DNA of 64,000 nucleotides from Streptomyces sp. Alt3 (lineage in GTDB: Bacteria; Actinomycetota; Actinomycetes; Streptomycetales; Streptomycetaceae): NCBI RefSeq assembly GCF_030719215.1, contig NZ_CP120983.1:1612001-1676000 (forward strand), written 5' to 3'. Every line of letters begins with the position of its first letter. The stretch's first letter is position 1. Both the position numbers and the translations under genes were made by a program. This document shows positions 61,743-64,000 of the stretch, piece by piece. Under the pieces are notes generated by a model. The model saw nothing but the letters and a program-made list of their open reading frames with translations. It had not been told where the DNA came from and did not search any database.

Positions 61743-62789
61743 ATGTACGCCCCTGATGACCCGACCCGGTACCAAGAGGTACTGGTCAGCCCCATGTATC
61801 TGGCTGGTTCCAACGGGACCGGCGAGGCTGGCTTCGAGCCCGTCGCCCACTGGCCCCATCAGTACCTCGATGAGGGCCCCTGCCAGCTCCTCGTGACCTC
61901 TCCCGACCAACGGATTCGGATCGGCTGGTTCGGCGACGACTTCGAACTGTGGAAGATCAGCGCAGCCGAGGACGCCTTCTCGGCGCCTCGCTGGACGGCG
62001 ACGTTCAACCACGTCACCCCGGCCGAGATGGTCGCCGGCCTCACCGCCGCACTGGTCCAGGACTACGACGAAGCCATCGCCTCCGACACCCCCGGCTGCT
62101 TCTTGACAGGACCAACCGTCCCCTGGAGGGACACCGTCCGGCCGCTGACCGATGCCGGCTGGAACCTTGACGGAGCTGCTGAACTCGGCACCGTCGAGAT
62201 CATCGCTCCTGACGACCAAGCGGGCATCTTTATCGATCGGCGCGGCTACGGCTCCGACCGCACGACCGTTGAGCTGTGGGCTGGCCCGCCGGGCTGGGGC
62301 ACTCGTGCCGAGGCGACATTCACGGCCCGCACCCCTTCCCACTTGATCGCCGCTACCGCCGCTGTGATGGCGAAGTCGACCCCGGTGGTCCGTGAACGCC
62401 ACCAAGTCGACCGGCGGATGCAGCACTTGGTCACGATGACCCCTGTCGCTTCGGCCACGCCGATCGCCGAGGCTCAGGTTTCACGCGCTCCGACTCCGCT
62501 GGACGTACGTCGCACCGCGGTCACCCAGGCCGTGCACCGTGCCGCGCGGGCACCACGCACAGCAGCCGACCTCCGGGTGTTGGCCGCGCAGAGCCGCTCC
62601 ACGGGGGCGGCGCAGAAACGGACGGGACACCCCGCGCCCGCGACCTCTGCCCGCTGCCGGCCAGCTCGCCGGCGCCCCGGCGCGGACGCTGACTCCCACC
62701 CCAGGCCGCACTCCACTCGCGACCGTCCCCGCCCAACAGGAATTCCACCATGCCCACCACCACCATGCTCGACCAGGCCACGGCCATGA
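61743..62789 (+). CDS. DUF317-domain protein, possibly frameshifted near its 3' end
   Basis: In this 348-aa frame, residues ~10-210 contain two DUF317-like units: VSPMYLAGSNGTGEAGFEPV, RIRIGWFGDDFELWKISAAE and FNHVTPAEMVAGLTAALVQD, then RPLTDAGWNLDGAAELGTVE and FTARTPSHLIAATAAVMAKS. DUF317 is common in Streptomyces mobile elements and its role is unknown. The C-terminus carries RVLAAQSRST, the shared motif. The last ~45 residues are odd Arg/Pro-rich sequence overlapping the next gene by 40 bp. A one-base shift near the GGGGG at ~62605 would instead end the protein at APRRGR before 62690. Confidence 0.75.
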   Translation: MYAPDDPTRYQEVLVSPMYLAGSNGTGEAGFEPVAHWPHQYLDEGPCQLLVTSPDQRIRIGWFGDDFELWKISAAEDAFSAPRWTATFNHVTPAEMVAGLTAALVQDYDEAIASDTPGCFLTGPTVPWRDTVRPLTDAGWNLDGAAELGTVEIIAPDDQAGIFIDRRGYGSDRTTVELWAGPPGWGTRAEATFTARTPSHLIAATAAVMAKSTPVVRERHQVDRRMQHLVTMTPVASATPIAEAQVSRAPTPLDVRRTAVTQAVHRAARAPRTAADLRVLAAQSRSTGAAQKRTGHPAPATSARCRPARRRPGADADSHPRPHSTRDRPRPTGIPPCPPPPCSTRPRP

Positions 62790-63238
62790 TCGAGAATGCC
62801 TGGGGCCAGCCCATCGAAGCTCTTGAGGTCCTAGGGGCCCGCCGCCCCAGCGAGGACCCGCTCCTGCGCTGCGCCATGTACACCCGCGCGGCCCTGGCCA
62901 TCACGGATAGCGCGGTAACCGTTCACGAGGACCGTCTTCACGCCCTGTCCCGGCATGGGTACGTGCCTGACTTCTACGAACTCGACCGGATCACCGAAAC
63001 GGCGGTCAAGCTCCGCGTCGCCCACGCGGAGAGCCGTGCGTACCTCCAGGCGATCCGGCGCGTGGTGGAGGCTCGGGAGGCCGCCGCACCCGAGGTTGAA
63101 TCACCGGCGGTTCGGCTGGCTCAGGCCGCTGTCGCCCGCTCCGGGCAGACGCGGCACGCCCCGGGGGCCGTGCCCGAACCGTCCTCTCCGGCGGAGATCG
63201 TAGGGCCGTCAGTGCCCACCACGGGGCCCCGACGTTGA
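62750..63238 (+). CDS. ICE hypothetical protein with C-terminal motif
   Basis: This 162-aa protein starts at ATG 62750 after AGGAA. Residues ~1-110 are helical (LDQATAMIENAWGQPIEALE, AMYTRAALAITDSAVTVHED, ITETAVKLRVAHAESRAYLQ). The tail holds LAQAAVARSG, a variant of the shared motif, then a Pro-rich end in TTGPRR. No known family. It converges with and overlaps the small minus-strand gene by ~30 bp. Confidence 0.65.
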   Translation: MPTTTMLDQATAMIENAWGQPIEALEVLGARRPSEDPLLRCAMYTRAALAITDSAVTVHEDRLHALSRHGYVPDFYELDRITETAVKLRVAHAESRAYLQAIRRVVEAREAAAPEVESPAVRLAQAAVARSGQTRHAPGAVPEPSSPAEIVGPSVPTTGPRR

Positions 63239-63505
63239 ACGCTTAGCTCTGATTCCCTCGCGGGGGCCCTCTTCGGCCCGGGGGCCCACCGCGCGGACCA
63301 GCTCCTCCACTGTCAGCTCCACGCGCCGGCCTTCGGCGACCCGGCGCTCCACCGTCTCCTCGTCCGGCCACCGGTCGGGCTGTGCGCCGACTCCCCACTG
63401 GCCGTCGGCGACCATCGCGATGTCGCCCACGGTCCAGGGCCTTCCGGCGGCGCGGATCTTGCGTTCCAGTTCGGCGCCGTCCCAGTGTCTGCTCGCCTCG
63501 GCCAT
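63209..63505 (-). CDS. Small minus-strand hypothetical protein
   Basis: This 98-aa protein starts at ATG 63505, preceded by GAAGGGGAA. AELERKIRAAGRPWTVGDIA, VERRVAEGRRVELTVEELVR give a compact helical, charged sequence. It is the only leftward gene in the second backbone block and could be a repressor-like or unrelated passenger gene. The longer upstream frame to 63721 has no coding character. Confidence 0.45.
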   Translation of the reverse strand: MAEASRHWDGAELERKIRAAGRPWTVGDIAMVADGQWGVGAQPDRWPDEETVERRVAEGRRVELTVEELVRAVGPRAEEGPREGIRAKRSTSGPRGGH

Positions 63506-63723
63506 CCTCTGTTCCCCTTCACCAACGTGCGGTCCCTCACCGCAACCCAGGTACGACAACCGCGGTCGCCGATCCATTCCCGTCCCGCCGACCGCTCGCT
63601 GGTGGTCTCCAGTTCGCCCGCGGCAGACGGCATCCCCGGGGAAACGACTACGCACTTCGGCATGCCACATGCCAACGTACGGGTGTCGGGAAAACCGCAG
63701 GTCAACGAAGGGATCGTCCAACC

Positions 63724-64000
63724 GTGAACGTCTCTGCCACCCTCCTGCCCGCCGTCGTCCGCCCCGCCGTGGAAGACCGCCTCTGGCTCGCCTCCGACCA
63801 CTGCGCCGCTCCGATGCTCGACCTCCTGGACGCTCTCGGCTGGACGATCGCCGAGACCCCGGAGGCCAACATTCACATGACCAGCCCGGACGGGGGCGTC
63901 TACGTCGGCTGGCTTCCCGAAGACCCCTCCGCCTGGGCGCGCGAGATCGTCTGGCGCGTCCAGGTGCTGCCCGCCGACGGCGAGGTGTGGGTCCAGGAGT
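63724..64000 (+). CDS. DUF317-domain protein, 5' part, runs off the window
   Basis: From GTG 63724 the frame is open to the window end (92 codons). RLWLASDHCAAPMLDLLDAL, GWTIAETPEANIHMTSPDGG, VYVGWLPEDPSAWAREIVWR and VQVLPADGEVWVQE match the N-terminal DUF317 unit. It shows that the backbone continues to the right. The window ends before any C-terminal motif could be seen. Confidence 0.7.
   Translation, partial: MNVSATLLPAVVRPAVEDRLWLASDHCAAPMLDLLDALGWTIAETPEANIHMTSPDGGVYVGWLPEDPSAWAREIVWRVQVLPADGEVWVQE

Noticed and set aside
63485-63727. 80-codon plus-strand frame ending at the DUF317 start
   Set aside because: Its stop overlaps the GTG at 63724, which is suggestive, but it is antisense to the start of the 63209-63505 gene, has no clear ribosome site and no domain sense.
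1-64000. CRISPR array or phage structural genes
   Set aside because: No regularly spaced repeats and no capsid, tail, terminase or lysis genes were recognised. The transfer genes indicate a conjugative element rather than a prophage.

Overview
The window is high-GC actinobacterial DNA, almost certainly a Streptomyces or close relative: third codon positions are strongly G/C, GTG starts are frequent, genes are packed with GTGA/ATGA overlaps, and the left edge is the 3' end of a chromosomal murA. Everything to the right of murA looks like acquired DNA. It reads as a defence island joined to, or carried by, a large integrative/conjugative element (ICE) with a type IV secretion-like transfer module. 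No rRNA, tRNA or CRISPR array was recognised. Neither an intact integrase nor a relaxase is present, so part of the element probably lies beyond the right edge.

Region 1 (0.6-9.2 kb) is a junction zone: a decayed tyrosine recombinase, remnants of IS5-type and IS1380-type elements, an SRPBCC-fold gene sitting inside an IS remnant, a frameshifted Mrr-like restriction endonuclease, a GmrSD-like (DUF262/DUF1524) type IV restriction gene next to an 8-oxoguanine-glycosylase-fold gene, a small winged-helix/membrane protein and a Ser/Thr protein kinase.

Region 2 (9.3-27.3 kb) is the main feature. Four very large co-directional genes overlap at every junction: a SNF2-type helicase (DrmD-like), a 1892-residue N6-adenine methylase (DrmMI-like), a ~2282-residue YprA/DUF1998 helicase with repeated Cys pairs and C-terminal nuclease-like domains, and a RelE-like/UvrD helicase fusion. 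The set resembles DISARM without DrmB and DrmC, with a helicase closer to Druantia DruE. From memory it fits the recently named ARMADA class, with the RelE-UvrD protein and perhaps the upstream kinase as extra parts. A CoiA-like nuclease gene follows and is cleanly split by a young-looking IS5-family insertion. Debris of a DUF91/DUF5655 gene and a beta-class DNA methyltransferase come next.

Region 3 (32.5-42.1 kb) is the transfer module: NlpC/P60 cell-wall hydrolase, small pilin-like membrane protein, VirB8-like single-pass protein, TrbL/VirB6-like protein, SCO6880-family protein, VirB4-like ATPase and accessory proteins.

Region 4 (42.2-51.3 kb) is cargo: an Avs-like STAND NTPase with an N-terminal Mrr/Cap4-like nuclease, a two-gene unit encoding a 111-aa protein and a HEPN/zinc-ribbon protein, a complete ISAzo13-family element and an IS5 remnant.

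Region 5 (51.3-64 kb) is the second half of the ICE backbone: a VirD4/TraG-like coupling protein (frameshifted), a tandem DnaB-N protein, a cytosine methylase pseudogene, and DUF4913, RelE-like, tandem HxlR and DUF317 proteins. About ten otherwise unrelated backbone proteins share a short motif near the C-terminus (consensus R-V-x-A-A-x-x-R-S-T), usually followed by a disordered tail. I know of no description of this motif, and it may mark proteins handled by the transfer machinery. Several backbone genes carry single-base disruptions, so the element may be decaying, or there may be base-call errors.
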